The notes beneath the pieces were generated by a model. The model saw only the letters and a program-made list of their open reading frames with translations, ran no database searches and was not told the origin of the DNA. Below are positions 38,458-48,371 of a DNA stretch of 64,000 nt, in pieces. This DNA is from Mesorhizobium loti (lineage in GTDB: Bacteria > Pseudomonadota > Alphaproteobacteria > Rhizobiales > Rhizobiaceae), in contig CP050293.1 of assembly GCA_014189435.1 (NCBI GenBank), positions 5,771,001-5,835,000 of the forward strand, written 5' to 3'. Each line of letters opens with the position of its first letter. The stretch's first letter is position 1. The position numbers and the translations under genes are program-made.

Positions 38458-38769
38458 TCAGCATTCCTCGCCGAAGCGGGATGCCACCAGCTGCTCCAGG
38501 GCGTCGATGACCTGCAGGGCCTCCGGCCCGCTGGCGGTGACGCGGATCGAGTAGCCGGGGCTTGCCGCCAGCATCATCAGGCCCATGATCGACGTGCCGC
38601 CGACCTTGACGCCATCCTTCTCGACATGCACCGAGGCGTCGAAGCCGCTGGCCAGCTGAACGAATTTCGCCGAAGCGCGCGCGTGCAGGCCGCGCTGGTT
38701 GATGATGGGAAAGTCCCTGGTGATCGGATCCTTGGCGGTATGATCTTTTTCCGGGGACAGCGCGTTCAT
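38458..38769 (-). CDS. HPr-like phosphocarrier protein (truncated PTS)
   Basis: A 103-residue HPr with an N-terminal extension of about 18 residues. The phospho-His is His29 in NQRGLHARASAKF, and the regulatory serine phosphorylated by HprK is Ser60 in VGGTSIMGLMMLAAS. In rhizobia there are no sugar-transporting EIIB/EIIC partners, and the chain regulates carbon and nitrogen metabolism and envelope signalling. The start overlaps the EIIA stop by 4 bp. Confidence 0.94.
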   Translation of the reverse strand: MNALSPEKDHTAKDPITRDFPIINQRGLHARASAKFVQLASGFDASVHVEKDGVKVGGTSIMGLMMLAASPGYSIRVTASGPEALQVIDALEQLVASRFGEEC

Positions 38770-39167
38770 TTGCTGCTCAGGAGCTGGCTGGCGACGTTGA
38801 TGTATTTGCGGCCGGCCGCCTGGGCCTCGTCGAGCGCGGCGGCCATATTGTCGCCCTTGCGGATCGAGGAGAGCTTGATCAGCATCGGCAGGTTCATGCC
38901 GGCGATCACCTCGGTGCGGCCGGATTCCATCACCGAAATGGCAAGATTGGAGGGCGTGCCGCCGAACATGTCGGTCAGCACGATGACGCCCGTCCCGGTG
39001 TCGACACGGGCAACCGCGTCGACGATGTCGCGGCGACGCTGCTCCATATCGTCGTCGGCGCCGATCGCCACGGTTTCGAAATTGTCTTGTGGCCCGACGA
39101 CATGTTCCACGGCATGTCGGAACTCGGCGGCCAGTTGACCGTGCGTTACAAGCACGAGTCCGATCAT
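38766..39167 (-). CDS. PTS EIIA component, mannose/ascorbate-type fold
   Basis: A 133-residue EIIA-Man domain. The phospho-acceptor is His9 in MIGLVLVTHGQLAAEF, followed by VIVLTDMFGGTPSNLAI (about residues 69-85), diagnostic of the family. It accepts phosphate from HPr. There is no membrane permease nearby, consistent with a regulatory PTS. It lies in the chvI-chvG-hprK-EIIA-HPr order conserved in alphaproteobacteria. Confidence 0.94.
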   Translation of the reverse strand: MIGLVLVTHGQLAAEFRHAVEHVVGPQDNFETVAIGADDDMEQRRRDIVDAVARVDTGTGVIVLTDMFGGTPSNLAISVMESGRTEVIAGMNLPMLIKLSSIRKGDNMAAALDEAQAAGRKYINVASQLLSSK

Positions 39168-39331
39168 TCTTTGGTGGCTCCCGTCATCGCCGCTTCACAG
39201 GCGCATTTTATGCTCGCCGGCCATTCCAGGCGGCGGGAGCGCTATCTTGTCGACGCGCGGCCCGTTGACAAGCCCAAAATTGCGCAGGCCCATGCCATTT
39301 TGACGCATTGCAGCAAAAAAGCCGGGGCGGA

Positions 39332-39793
39332 TCATAGAAAAGGCGCGATGGACAGCCGCGCCATCACGGCGGGCAAGGCCGTAGCGGCGTTCCGCTCGGC
39401 AAGGTCGATACGCGGCACTGGGCAGCCTGCGACCGGCTCGCTGATTTCCTCCTGGAAACGGGCCATCTCTGCCTTTGGCACCAGCCTCACATGCAGGTCG
39501 ATCACTCCGCCCGGCTCGAACGGCAGCGGGCGCGGCATGAACCCAGGCACTTCGGCGAGACCGGCGATGGTCGCCGGCACGCGGCAGACCAGTCGCCCGG
39601 CGCGGGCCGCGGCAAGCAGCCTGTCGTCACCGATCAGCCGCGAGAACAGCCCGCGCGCGCGGCAATGGTCCAGGAGTGTCAGCGCCAGCGTCGTCTTGCC
39701 GGCGCCGGACGGCCCGGTGATAAGGACACCGCGCTCGCCGATCAGGATCGCGGTTCCGTGAATGTTTTCAGGCTGCGCAACTGGATCATGCAT
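39332..39793 (-). CDS. hprK: HPr kinase/phosphorylase, short alphaproteobacterial form
   Basis: A 153-residue protein consisting only of the catalytic domain, about half the length of Firmicutes HprK. The Walker A is LITGPSGAGKTTLAL (about residues 24-38), followed by SRLIGDDRLLA, the HprK-type Asp pair. It phosphorylates the regulatory Ser of HPr. It lies between chvG and EIIA on the same strand. A 164-bp gap before EIIA shows no other feature. Confidence 0.92.
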   Translation of the reverse strand: MHDPVAQPENIHGTAILIGERGVLITGPSGAGKTTLALTLLDHCRARGLFSRLIGDDRLLAAARAGRLVCRVPATIAGLAEVPGFMPRPLPFEPGGVIDLHVRLVPKAEMARFQEEISEPVAGCPVPRIDLAERNAATALPAVMARLSIAPFL

Positions 39794-39855
39794 GATCTTG
39801 CCCGATCATGTTTTTGGATGAAGCGTGATCTCTGGACGAACGGAACCGTTCGTCT

Positions 39856-39890
39856 GAGAAAACCGGTTCCCACTTTTCGGGATCATGCTT
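39856..39890. repeat. Intergenic repeat (AAACCGG-TTTTCGGGATCATGC family), copy 1
   Basis: GAAAACCGGTTCCCACTTTTC then GGGATCATGCTT matches the element at 50264-50310. A CATGATC block at 39791 forms the opposite arm. The chvG stop codon (TCA on the plus strand, 39883-39885) lies inside the repeat, so the last codon of chvG borders it. Confidence 0.7.
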
Positions 39891-41667
39891 CGGCCGGCAG
39901 CGTCACGACAAAGCGCGCGCCCTTGATCTCGCCGGGTTTGGTGCCGGGGATGTTCTCGGCGGTCAACGTGCCGCCATGAGCCTCGACGATCTGCCTGGAT
40001 ATCGACAGGCCAAGGCCCGAATTCTGCCCAAACGCCTCGCCGGCCGGCCGGTCGGTGTAGAAGCGTTCGAAGATGCGGTCGATGTTGTCGGCGCGGATGC
40101 CTGGACCATTGTCGTCGATGGTGACGATGTTGAACTTGCCGGCGCGCGCCAGCGACAGGCTGATGTGGCCATGGTCCTCGGGAACGAAGGAACGGGCGTT
40201 CTCGATCAAATTGGTGATGACCTGGCCGATGCGCAGATCATGGCCGACGACAACATAGCCTTTGACGCCCTGCGGCAGTTTGGCGACCTTGAACTCGATC
40301 TCGACCGCCTTCTTGTTGCGCGTGGCTTCACGCGAAACGGCGACCAGATCGGTGATGAATTTCTTCAGATCGACCGTCCCGGCATCCTCGCGCGCGAGTT
40401 CCGCATCAAGGCGTGAAGCGTCGGAAATATCGGTGATGAGCCGGTCCAGCCGCCTGACATCGTGCTGGATGATGTCCATCAGCCGGCCGCGCGAATCGTC
40501 GTTCTTGGCCAGCGGCAGGGTTTCCACCGCGCTGCGCAGCGATGTCAGCGGGTTCTTCAATTCATGCGACACGTCGGCCGCGAAGCTTTCTATCGCCTCG
40601 ATGCGCGCGTAGAGCGCGTTGGTCATGTCGCGTATGGCGATCGACAGATTGCCGATCTCGTCCTGGCGGTCGGAAAAGTCGGGGATTTCCTCACGGCTCT
40701 TGACGCCGCGCCGCACCCGCACCGCAGCCGCCGACAGCCGGCGCAGCGGATTGGCGATGGTGGAGGCGAGCAGCATCGACAGGATGGCGGTGACCAGCGC
40801 CGCGATGCCGAAGACGCGCAGGATCGCCTTGCGTTCGGCGGCGACGATCTTGTCGATGTCGCCGCCTTCGGTCGACAGCATCAGCACGCCGAGCACGGCG
40901 CGGAAACGCTGGATCGGCACCGCCACCGAAACGATCTGCTCGCCCTGTTCGGAGATGCGCACGATGGTCGACGGGCTGCCGGTAAGCGCCTTGACCACTT
41001 CCGGGAAAGTGGCGCCATTGCCGCCCGGCTGCTCGTGATAGACCGGCAGCTCGGTGTTACGGAAGAAATCGAAGACGAATTTCTGGATGCGCTCGACCAG
41101 ATCGGGCTCTTCCTCGTCGACCGGCGGCAGGTCGTAGCGCAGGATCTGGCCGCGCGAATAGAGATGGCGCGAATCGAGCAGCAGATTGGCGTCGCGGTCA
41201 TAGATGCGGGCACGCGTGCGGGTCGGCGAGATCAGCCTTCTCAGCACCGGCGCGACGCGCTCCGGGTTGATCGGGAAATCGAGATTGTCGAGCTGGTCGG
41301 AGCCCGGTCCCAGGCTTTCCCCGGCCTGCAGCTCGAGCAGCTTTTCCGGGTCGATGCTGATCGAATCCGTCTCCACCGTCGCCGACGCGGCGATGGCACC
41401 GGCGATGATCTCGCCCTGGGTCATCAGGCTTTCGACGCGGGCGTCGATCAGCCCGTCGCGGAAGGTGTTGAGATAGAGGATGCCGGTCACCAGGACGGCA
41501 AGGCCGGCAAGGTTGAGGAAGAGGATACGCCGCGTCAGGCTGGAAAAGATATGATGGCCGAGGAAGCGACGCATCGGCACCGTTATCTTCGACACGAAGG
41601 ACGGCATGATCCGCGACGGCCGCCTCGAGGCGCCCGCCGGTCTTGTTCGTTGTGCCTCAACTGCCAT
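39883..41667 (-). CDS. chvG: Sensor histidine kinase ChvG (ExoS family)
   Basis: A 594-residue membrane kinase. Transmembrane segments lie at about residues 48-68 (ILFLNLAGLAVLVTGILYL) and about 285-305 (FGIAALVTAILSMLLAS), enclosing a periplasmic sensor domain. HAMP follows, then the H-box ADVSHELKNPLTSLRSAVE and the ATPase boxes NLIENARSF, DDNGPGI and NSGLGLSISRQIV. ChvG with ChvI responds to low pH and envelope stress and controls exopolysaccharide and host-invasion genes in rhizobia. The ATG is 21 bp downstream of the chvI stop. Confidence 0.95.
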   Translation of the reverse strand: MAVEAQRTRPAGASRRPSRIMPSFVSKITVPMRRFLGHHIFSSLTRRILFLNLAGLAVLVTGILYLNTFRDGLIDARVESLMTQGEIIAGAIAASATVETDSISIDPEKLLELQAGESLGPGSDQLDNLDFPINPERVAPVLRRLISPTRTRARIYDRDANLLLDSRHLYSRGQILRYDLPPVDEEEPDLVERIQKFVFDFFRNTELPVYHEQPGGNGATFPEVVKALTGSPSTIVRISEQGEQIVSVAVPIQRFRAVLGVLMLSTEGGDIDKIVAAERKAILRVFGIAALVTAILSMLLASTIANPLRRLSAAAVRVRRGVKSREEIPDFSDRQDEIGNLSIAIRDMTNALYARIEAIESFAADVSHELKNPLTSLRSAVETLPLAKNDDSRGRLMDIIQHDVRRLDRLITDISDASRLDAELAREDAGTVDLKKFITDLVAVSREATRNKKAVEIEFKVAKLPQGVKGYVVVGHDLRIGQVITNLIENARSFVPEDHGHISLSLARAGKFNIVTIDDNGPGIRADNIDRIFERFYTDRPAGEAFGQNSGLGLSISRQIVEAHGGTLTAENIPGTKPGEIKGARFVVTLPAEA

Positions 41668-41688
41668 CGAATAGCAGGCCCTGCTGAC

Positions 41689-42390
41689 TTACGCTTCGCG
41701 GAACCGGTATCCGACTCCGTAAAGGGTTTCGATCATCTCGAAGTCGTCGTCGACGGCCTTGAACTTCTTGCGCAGCCGCTTGATGTGGCTGTCGATGGTG
41801 CGGTCGTCGACATAGACCTGTTCATCATAAGCCGAATCCATCAGCGCATCACGGCTTTTTACGACACCGGGACGCTGTGCCAGCGAATGCAGGATCAGGA
41901 ATTCGGTGACGGTGAGCGTCACCGGCTCGCCCTTCCAGGTGCAGGTGTGGCGCTCCTGGTCCATGACGAGCTGGCCACGCTCGAGCGAGCGAGCCTGCTG
42001 GCTGGGTGTCTTGGCCGCGGCCTCGCGGGCACTGGCGCGGCGCAGCACGGCGCGCACCCGCTCGACCAGCAGACGCTGCGAGAACGGTTTGCGGATGAAG
42101 TCGTCGGCGCCCATCTTGAGGCCGAACAATTCGTCGATCTCGTCGTCCTTGGAGGTCAGGAAGATCACCGGAAGGTCGGACTTCTGGCGCATCCGGCGCA
42201 GCAGTTCCATGCCGTCCATGCGCGGCATCTTGATGTCGAGGATGGCAAGATTCGGCGGGCGGGCCGCCAGTCCTTCCAGCGCTGACGCACCATCCGTGTA
42301 GGTCTCGACGCGATACCCCTCGGATTCGAGGGCGATCGACACCGATGTCAGAATGTTGCGGTCGTCATCGACAAGCGCGATTGTTGCCAT
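41689..42390 (-). CDS. chvI: Response regulator ChvI (OmpR/PhoB family)
   Basis: A 233-residue regulator from the ATG giving [14 protein letters not shown], which matches known ChvI proteins. The upstream ATG is in the leader. The phospho-acceptor Asp is in [13 protein letters not shown], with the Lys in [10 protein letters not shown]. The C-terminal winged helix includes [17 protein letters not shown]. It is phosphorylated by ChvG and binds promoters of envelope and exopolysaccharide genes. It is divergent from pckA with a 343-bp AT-rich gap. Confidence 0.95.
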   Translation of the reverse strand: MATIALVDDDRNILTSVSIALESEGYRVETYTDGASALEGLAARPPNLAILDIKMPRMDGMELLRRMRQKSDLPVIFLTSKDDEIDELFGLKMGADDFIRKPFSQRLLVERVRAVLRRASAREAAAKTPSQQARSLERGQLVMDQERHTCTWKGEPVTLTVTEFLILHSLAQRPGVVKSRDALMDSAYDEQVYVDDRTIDSHIKRLRKKFKAVDDDFEMIETLYGVGYRFREA

Positions 42391-42590
42391 TTCAAGCGGC
42401 TCCCTCATGAGCTGTCCCTTCTTTCGTAGAGAAGGGGCTTTTGCAGGACAAATTAGGTACAAAATGTGGCATAGGCCTTGTCCGCTGTCACGCGCGGCAT
42501 GCCGGCGGCCACAATCCTACCTCGATATGGATTGGACGAACGAACATCGCCAATCCTTTGGGCAACCGCGAAACTTTTTGCACATATAAA

Positions 42591-42627
42591 CGATTTAAAC
42601 AACTTTCAAAATATTTAAATCGATTAA
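42591..42627. promoter_or_regulatory. AT-rich operator region of pckA (LacI-type, PckR-like candidate)
   Basis: The 343-bp chvI-pckA gap is unusually AT-rich near pckA. It contains CGATTTAAAC at 42591 and TTTAAATCGATTAA at 42614-42627, with a perfect AATCGATT core centred on CG. A central CG palindrome is the form bound by LacI-family regulators, and pckA in Sinorhizobium is controlled by the LacI-type PckR. Binding is inferred. The site is about 110 bp upstream of the pckA ATG. Confidence 0.45.
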
Positions 42628-42733
42628 TGATTTGATATCATTTGGCTTTTCTGGTTCTGACCATCTCAGCCTGCGGTGCGGGCATGCCGGAAACGTACCG
42701 GCAAAGATGCGGCAAATCCAAGAAGGGACACCC

Positions 42734-44344
42734 ATGTCGGAAGTCGGCAAACGCAATTCCGCCTGCGCGATCGATCATATCGGCCTGAAAACCACCGGCG
42801 TGGTGCGTTATAATTTCGGTGCGGCTGCTCTTTATGAGGAATCGATCCGGCGCGGCGAAGCCCGGTTGACCGCACATGGCGCGCTGGTCGCTGAGACCGG
42901 CCAGCACACCGGCCGCTCGCCCAAGGACAAGTTCGTCGTCCGCGATAGCGCCACAGAACCGCATATCTGGTGGGACAACAACAAGGCGATCTCGCCGGCC
43001 CAGTTCGACACGCTGCTTGCCGATTTCCGCGCGCATGCCGCCGACAAGGATCTTTACGTCCAGGATCTGGTCGGCGGCGCCGATGCGGAGCTGAAGCTGC
43101 CCACCAGGGTGATCACCGAATTTGCCTGGCACTCGCTGTTCATCCGCAATCTGCTCATCCGTCCGGATGCCGCCGAGCTCGGGCATTTCGTGCCTGACAT
43201 GACGATCATCGACCTGCCGTCCTTCCGCGCCGATCCGGTACGCCACGGCAGCCGCACCGAAACGGTGATCGCCGTGGATCTTTCGCGCAAGATCGTGCTG
43301 ATCGGCGGCACCTCCTATGCCGGCGAGATGAAGAAGTCGGTGTTCACCATGCTCAACTATCTGTTGCCGGCGAAAGGTGTGATGCCGATGCATTGCTCGG
43401 CCAATGAGGGTGCGGCTGGCGACGCCGCCATCTTCTTCGGCCTGTCGGGCACCGGCAAGACGACACTGTCGGCCGATCCCTCGCGCACGCTGATCGGCGA
43501 CGACGAGCATGGCTGGGGACCGCACGGCATCTTCAATTTCGAAGGCGGCTGCTACGCCAAGACGATCAAGCTGTCGGCGGAAGCCGAGCCGGAAATCTTT
43601 GCCACCACTCAGCGCTTCGGCACCGTGCTGGAAAATGTCGTGCTCGACGCTGATGGCGTGCCGGATTTCAACGACGGAAGGCTGACCGAAAACACACGCT
43701 GCGCCTACCCGCTGGATTTCATCCCCAACGCCAGCAAGACGGGACGCGCCAATCATCCGAAGAACATCATCATGCTGACCGCCGATGCCTTCGGCGTGAT
43801 GCCGCCGATCGCGCGACTGACCCCGGCGCAGGCGATGTATCATTTCCTCTCCGGCTACACCGCCAAGGTGGCCGGAACCGAAAAGGGCGTGACCGAGCCC
43901 GAAGCGACGTTTTCGACCTGTTTCGGCGCGCCGTTCATGCCGCGCCATCCATCGGAATACGGCAATCTGCTGCGCGAACTGATTGCCCGCCACGATGCCG
44001 ATTGCTGGCTGGTCAACACCGGCTGGACCGGCGGCGCCTACGGCACCGGCAAGCGCATGCCGATCAAGGCGACGCGGGCCTTGCTTGCGGCCGCGCTTGA
44101 CGGCTCGCTGAAGACGGCCGAGTTCCGCACCGATGCCCATTTCGGTTTCGAGGTGCCGGTGGCGGTTCGAGGCGTCGACAGCGCCATTCTCGACCCGCGC
44201 TCGACCTGGGCCGACAAGGCCGGATATGACCGGCAGGCGGCAAGGCTGGTCGGCATGTTCGCCGTCAACTTCGAGAAGTTCGAAAGCCATGTCGACGCCG
44301 TGGTGCTGGGTGCCGCGCCGCGCATGCAGGAAGCGGCGGAGTAA
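42734..44344 (+). CDS. pckA: Phosphoenolpyruvate carboxykinase (ATP)
   Basis: A 536-residue enzyme converting oxaloacetate and ATP to phosphoenolpyruvate, the entry to gluconeogenesis from dicarboxylates. The PEPCK P-loop is [17 protein letters not shown] (about residues 234-250), the kinase 2-type motif [11 protein letters not shown], and the upstream substrate residues are in [13 protein letters not shown]. The start at [14 protein letters not shown] follows AAGGGACACCC. A strong terminator follows the gene. Confidence 0.97.
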   Translation: MSEVGKRNSACAIDHIGLKTTGVVRYNFGAAALYEESIRRGEARLTAHGALVAETGQHTGRSPKDKFVVRDSATEPHIWWDNNKAISPAQFDTLLADFRAHAADKDLYVQDLVGGADAELKLPTRVITEFAWHSLFIRNLLIRPDAAELGHFVPDMTIIDLPSFRADPVRHGSRTETVIAVDLSRKIVLIGGTSYAGEMKKSVFTMLNYLLPAKGVMPMHCSANEGAAGDAAIFFGLSGTGKTTLSADPSRTLIGDDEHGWGPHGIFNFEGGCYAKTIKLSAEAEPEIFATTQRFGTVLENVVLDADGVPDFNDGRLTENTRCAYPLDFIPNASKTGRANHPKNIIMLTADAFGVMPPIARLTPAQAMYHFLSGYTAKVAGTEKGVTEPEATFSTCFGAPFMPRHPSEYGNLLRELIARHDADCWLVNTGWTGGAYGTGKRMPIKATRALLAAALDGSLKTAEFRTDAHFGFEVPVAVRGVDSAILDPRSTWADKAGYDRQAARLVGMFAVNFEKFESHVDAVVLGAAPRMQEAAE

Positions 44345-44371
44345 TCGCGCCATCGGGCTCGGCTGTCGTTG

Positions 44372-44405
44372 AAAGGCCCGGTTTCGATCGGGCCTTTTCT
44401 TTTTC
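44372..44405 (+). terminator. Rho-independent terminator of pckA
   Basis: AAAGGCCCG (44372-44380) pairs with CGGGCCTTTT, followed by CTTTTTC. It is 27 bp after the stop. Confidence 0.9.
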
Positions 44406-44429
44406 GATCCGCCGCGCCATGACTGCGGC

Positions 44430-44867
44430 ATGGCGAGCGACGACAACATTATCATATCAGGCGACGCGGTGATCTACCCGGGCGACTTGCACGAGGATTT
44501 CATCCGCTCGTCGGGTCCCGGCGGCCAGAACGTCAACAAGGTGGCGACAGCGGTGCAACTGCGCTTCGACGCGGCCAACGCAGCGGGTCTGTCCGAGCGC
44601 GTGCGCGAGCGGACGATCAAGCTTGCCGGCCAGCGCGCCACCAAGGACGGTGTCATCGTCATCGAGGCCGGCCGCTTCCGCACCCAGGAACAGAACCGGG
44701 CGGACGCCCGGGCACGGCTTACGGCACTGGTCGCCAAGGCCGCCGAACCGCCGCCGCCGCCGCGTAAGAAGACGCGGCCGTCGAAAGGCGCGGTGGAGCG
44801 GCGGCTGAAGAGCAAGGCCGGACGCGGCACGATCAAGAAACTGCGCGGCCGGGTGGAGAACGATTAA
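44430..44867 (+). CDS. arfB: Alternative ribosome-rescue factor ArfB (peptidyl-tRNA hydrolase)
   Basis: A 145-residue protein with the release-factor GGQ motif in IRSSGPGGQNVNKVATAVQLRF (about residues 24-45) and a basic C-terminal tail (RPSKGAVERRLKSKAGRGTIKKLRGR). No codon-recognition domain is present, which distinguishes it from RF1/RF2. ArfB inserts its tail in the empty mRNA channel of stalled ribosomes and hydrolyses peptidyl-tRNA. Confidence 0.93.
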   Translation: MASDDNIIISGDAVIYPGDLHEDFIRSSGPGGQNVNKVATAVQLRFDAANAAGLSERVRERTIKLAGQRATKDGVIVIEAGRFRTQEQNRADARARLTALVAKAAEPPPPPRKKTRPSKGAVERRLKSKAGRGTIKKLRGRVEND

Positions 44868-44955
44868 GCACCACACCAATCACGCGCACAAAACGGCTTC
44901 CCATTTCGCATCGCAGATGCAAGGTTCCACCTTGCCACAGCAAGGGAGACCAAAG

Positions 44956-45429
44956 ATGGGCATGTTCGATTTCGTCAAGAGCGTCGGCAAGAAACTGGGC
45001 ATCGGCGGTGACGAAGAAGCCGCACCGACGGCCGACACACTCAAGAAGGAACTCGATTCGCACAAGCTCGGCACTGATGGCGTCGAGGTCGTCGTCAAGG
45101 GCGACACGGCGGTGCTGAAGGGCGTGGTCAAGGACCAGTCGATCTTCGAAAAGGCGGTCATCGCCGTCGGCAACACGCTCGGCGTCTCCAAGGTGCAGGC
45201 GGACGAGTTGCAGGTCGCGCCTGAGGCCGGCGCGGCCGCTGCCCCGGCCAAGGAGCCAACCTTCTACACAGTCCAGAAGGGCGACAATCTCTGGAAGATC
45301 GCCGAGAAGAGCTACGGCAAGGGCAAGGGCACGAAGAACACGGCCATCTTCGAGGCCAACAAGCCGATGCTGACCCATCCCGACAAGATCTATCCGGGCC
45401 AGGTGCTGCGCATTCCAGATCTCGCCTGA
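44956..45429 (+). CDS. BON and LysM domain protein
   Basis: A 157-residue protein from MGMFDFVKSVGKKLG. A BON domain spans about residues 25-85 (LDSHKLGTDGVEVVVKGDTAVLKGVV). A LysM domain is at the C-terminus (FYTVQKGDNLWKIAEKSYG to PDKIYPGQVLRIPDL). This is the YgaU/Kbp architecture, which in E. coli is a cytoplasmic potassium-binding protein. No signal peptide is visible, so a Kbp-like role is possible and a peptidoglycan role less certain. The ATG follows a GGGAGACC ribosome site. Confidence 0.88.
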   Translation: MGMFDFVKSVGKKLGIGGDEEAAPTADTLKKELDSHKLGTDGVEVVVKGDTAVLKGVVKDQSIFEKAVIAVGNTLGVSKVQADELQVAPEAGAAAAPAKEPTFYTVQKGDNLWKIAEKSYGKGKGTKNTAIFEANKPMLTHPDKIYPGQVLRIPDLA

Positions 45430-45455
45430 TCGGGGTGATTGCCAATTTGCCAAGA

Positions 45456-45530
45456 GCAATTCCAGGAAAAGTGTGAAGACGGTTTTCCCGGGAAAAGCGC
45501 ATAGCGCTTTCCCTTGGTAATTGTGTCAAA
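45456..45530. repeat. Short palindromic repeat (GCAATTCC family), copy 3
   Basis: GCAATTCCAGGAAAAGTGTG begins a 75-bp element with a nested GGGAAAAGCGC-ATA-GCGCTTTCCC stem and closing TGGTAATTGTGTCA. It is related to the copies at 10092 and 23601 but carries the extra inner stem. It fills most of the 191-bp gap between the LysM gene and alkB. Confidence 0.7.
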
Positions 45531-45620
45531 CAAAGCGGTGGAACGGCGGCTTTCGGGTCGCCGTTTTCATTTGGCGATGGCATGCTTGGCTTTTGACGAA
45601 CGGATCAAGCGACCAATCTC

Positions 45621-46250
45621 ATGCTCGTCCTGCCCAAAGGCGTCCGCCACATGCCGGCCTACCTGTCACGCAGCGTGCAGGAAGCGCTGGTCGAAGAGGT
45701 GAGAAGCATTGTGCAGCAGGCGCCGCTGTTCGTGCCGGCCATGCCGCGCACGGGCAAGGAGATGAGCGTGCGCATGACCAATTGCGGCCCGCTCGGCTGG
45801 GTCACCGACAAGGAACAGGGCTATCGCTACCAGCCGACGCACCCGGCGACCGGAGCGCCGTGGCCACCAATCCCGGAGGCGTTGCTCGAGCTGTGGCGGC
45901 AGGTCTCGGGCTACCCCAATCCGCCGGAAGCGTGCCTGATCAATTTCTACACGCCGGACGCAAAAATGGGCCTGCATCAGGACCGCGACGAGGCCGACTT
46001 TTCGGCGCCGGTGGTTTCCGTCTCATTGGGCGACGATTGCCTGTTCAGGGTCGGCCAGACGACGCGTGAGGGGGCGACCCGGTCGTTTCGACTGAAAAGC
46101 GGCGACGTCGTGGTGCTCGGCGGCGAGGGCCGCCTGTGCTTCCACGGCGTCGATCGAATCTACCCCTCGACCTCGGCGCTGCTGAAAAATGGCGGACGGA
46201 TCAATCTGACGCTGCGACGGGTGACGAAGCCAGCCGTCACAGCTTCCTGA
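45621..46250 (+). CDS. alkB: AlkB family alpha-ketoglutarate-dependent dioxygenase
   Basis: A 209-residue Fe(II)/2-oxoglutarate enzyme that reverses alkylation damage on DNA or RNA bases. The iron ligands are in [12 protein letters not shown] (HxD) and [10 protein letters not shown] (distal His). The 2-oxoglutarate-binding arginines lie in [22 protein letters not shown] is conserved in AlkB. An alternative start is the ATG at MPAYLSRSV ten codons later. Its 3' end overlaps that of the convergent coaA by 14 bp. Confidence 0.92.
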   Translation: MLVLPKGVRHMPAYLSRSVQEALVEEVRSIVQQAPLFVPAMPRTGKEMSVRMTNCGPLGWVTDKEQGYRYQPTHPATGAPWPPIPEALLELWRQVSGYPNPPEACLINFYTPDAKMGLHQDRDEADFSAPVVSVSLGDDCLFRVGQTTREGATRSFRLKSGDVVVLGGEGRLCFHGVDRIYPSTSALLKNGGRINLTLRRVTKPAVTAS

Positions 46251-47196
46251 GCGCCACTTCCTCGATCAGATGATCGGCACCCTTGCGCAGGATCAAGTCG
46301 GCGCGGGCCCGTGTCGGCAGGATGTTCTCGCGCAGATTCTTCAGGTTGATGTTGGTCCACAGGCCTTCGGCGATGGCGCGGGCCGAATCCTCCGAGAGCT
46401 GCGAGTAGCGGTGAAAGAAGGAGTCCGGATTGCGGAAAGCGGTCTCGCGCAGCCGCATGAAGCGGGAAATGTACCATTCGTGGATCAGCTTCTCGTCGGC
46501 ATCGATATAGATGGCGAAGTCGAAGAAGTCCGACAGGAAGGGCACGATCTTGCCGTCCTGCGGCAGCTTGCCGGGCTGCAGGACATTGATGCCTTCGAAG
46601 ATCAGGATGTCGGGCCGGTCGATGGTGACGAACTCGCCGGGAATGACGTCATAGGTCAGGTGCGAATAGACCGGCGCGCGGACATTGGGCAGCGCCGACT
46701 TGATGCCCGAGAGGAAACGCAGCAGCGCGCCGACATCATAGCTGTCGGGAAAGCCCTTGCGCTCCATCAGGTTCTCGCGGCGCAGGACCTCGTTGGGCAG
46801 CAGGAAACCGTCGGTGGTGATGAGATCGACCTTAGGGCTCGACGGCCAGCGCGCCAGCAGTTCCTTCAGCACGCGCGCCGTGGTCGATTTACCGACCGCG
46901 ACGGAACCGGCAATGCCGATGATGAAAGGCGTCTTGACGATGTCCACCGCGTTGAAGAAGGCCTGGCGTTGCCGAAACAGCAGCTGGCTCGCTTCGACAT
47001 GCGCGGACAAAAGCCGCGACAGCGACAGATAGATGCGCTTGACCTCTTCGAGGTCGACCGGATCGTTGAGCGAACGCAGGCGGCGGAATTCATCCGCGCT
47101 CAGCGTCAGCGGCGTGTCGGCGCGGAATTGCGACCATTGCTCGGCTGAGAAGAAACGAAAGGGGGAATATTTCTCGGTTGGCGCGAGCTGATCCAT
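46237..47196 (-). CDS. coaA: Pantothenate kinase, type I
   Basis: A 319-residue kinase for the first step of coenzyme A synthesis. The P-loop is [23 protein letters not shown] (about residues 92-114), followed by [26 protein letters not shown] and [12 protein letters not shown]. Type I enzymes are feedback-inhibited by CoA. It is the last gene of the his cluster, 23 bp after hisE, as in other Rhizobiales. Confidence 0.97.
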   Translation of the reverse strand: MDQLAPTEKYSPFRFFSAEQWSQFRADTPLTLSADEFRRLRSLNDPVDLEEVKRIYLSLSRLLSAHVEASQLLFRQRQAFFNAVDIVKTPFIIGIAGSVAVGKSTTARVLKELLARWPSSPKVDLITTDGFLLPNEVLRRENLMERKGFPDSYDVGALLRFLSGIKSALPNVRAPVYSHLTYDVIPGEFVTIDRPDILIFEGINVLQPGKLPQDGKIVPFLSDFFDFAIYIDADEKLIHEWYISRFMRLRETAFRNPDSFFHRYSQLSEDSARAIAEGLWTNINLKNLRENILPTRARADLILRKGADHLIEEVALRKL

Positions 47197-47219
47197 CGAG
47201 ATACCCGCCCTCCTCGCGG

Positions 47220-47543
47220 TCAGCCCTTGGGCCGTGACGCCTTCTCGGCGATGCCCGAACGCCCGGTGCGGCCTTCGAGTTCCCTAAGCACATCGCTCAA
47301 CGGAACCCCGGAGAGGCCGAGAACGACGAGCCAATGATATATAAGATCGGCACTTTCCGAAACGAGGGCCGGTTTGTCGCCCTTGACGGCGGCAATCACC
47401 GTCTCGACCGCCTCTTCGCCGAGCTTCTGCGCCGCCTTGTCGATGCCGCGCGCGAACAGTTTCGCCGTCCACGAGTCCGGGTCGCCGGAATGCGCGCGTT
47501 CCCCGATGATTGTCTCCAGGTCGGAGAGCGAAAATTCAGCCAT
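47220..47543 (-). CDS. hisE: Phosphoribosyl-ATP pyrophosphohydrolase
   Basis: A 107-residue MazG-like all-alpha hydrolase for the second step of histidine synthesis. Conserved [17 protein letters not shown] and [14 protein letters not shown] carry the acidic metal-binding residues. It is a stand-alone HisE, not fused to HisI, as is usual in alphaproteobacteria. It lies 33 bp after hisF. Confidence 0.96.
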   Translation of the reverse strand: MAEFSLSDLETIIGERAHSGDPDSWTAKLFARGIDKAAQKLGEEAVETVIAAVKGDKPALVSESADLIYHWLVVLGLSGVPLSDVLRELEGRTGRSGIAEKASRPKG

Positions 47544-47576
47544 GGCGCCTAGAGCCTTTTTCTTAGCCGGAAGCCT

Positions 47577-48371
47577 CTAGGGCCGATCGCCTGAGGAGTC
47601 CAGCCGCATCGGCAGCCCCGCGGCGGCCATATGCGCCTTGGCTTGCGCTATCGTGTAGGTGCCGAAGTGGAAGATCGACGCCGCCAGCACCGCGCCGGCG
47701 TGGCCATCGCGAATGCCTTCGACCATGTGGTCGAGCGTGCCGACACCGCCGGAAGCGATCACCGGCGCGCGCACCGCATCTGCAATCGCGCGGGTCAGCG
47801 CGATGTCGTAGCCGGCCTTGGTGCCATCACGATCCATCGACGTCAGCAGGATCTCGCCGGCGCCGCGATCGACCATCTGGCGCGCGAATTCGACCGCGTC
47901 GATGCCGGTCTTCTCACGCCCGCCATGGGTGAAGATTTCCCAGCGATCGGCCTCGCCGGCGCCAGACACTTTCTTGGCGTCGATGGCGACGACGATGCAC
48001 TGGTTGCCGAACTTGTCGGCGGCTTCCGCGACGAAATCCGGATTCTTCACCGCCGCCGTGTTGATCGACACCTTGTCGGCACCGGCCAGCAGCAGCTTCC
48101 TGATATCGGCGACCTGGCGCACGCCGCCGCCGACGGTCAGCGGCATGAAGCATTGCTCGGCGGTGCGGGCGATGACGTCGAAGATGGTCTCGCGATTGTC
48201 GGACGAAGCGGTGATGTCGAGGAAGCAGAGCTCGTCGGCACCGGCCGCATCATAGGCCTTGGCCGCCTCGACCGGATCGCCGGCGTCGATGAGATCGACG
48301 AAGTTGACGCCCTTGACGACGCGACCGTTCTTGACGTCTAGGCAGGGGATGACACGGGCTTTCAGCATCAC
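47577..48371 (-). CDS. hisF: Imidazole glycerol phosphate synthase, cyclase subunit
   Basis: A 264-residue (beta/alpha)8 barrel that uses ammonia from HisH to form imidazole glycerol phosphate and AICAR. Motifs: [23 protein letters not shown] (catalytic Asp), [37 protein letters not shown] (second Asp) and [12 protein letters not shown]. Its start overlaps the arginase-like gene by 4 bp. Confidence 0.98.
   Translation of the reverse strand: MMLKARVIPCLDVKNGRVVKGVNFVDLIDAGDPVEAAKAYDAAGADELCFLDITASSDNRETIFDVIARTAEQCFMPLTVGGGVRQVADIRKLLLAGADKVSINTAAVKNPDFVAEAADKFGNQCIVVAIDAKKVSGAGEADRWEIFTHGGREKTGIDAVEFARQMVDRGAGEILLTSMDRDGTKAGYDIALTRAIADAVRAPVIASGGVGTLDHMVEGIRDGHAGAVLAASIFHFGTYTIAQAKAHMAAAGLPMRLDSSGDRP

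Noticed and set aside
40462..42285. 607-codon plus-strand frame opposite chvG and chvI
   Set aside because: It crosses two real genes in antisense and has no family signature.
42638..44455. 605-codon minus-strand frame opposite pckA
   Set aside because: Shadow of pckA created by high GC at third positions. It has no motifs or ribosome site.
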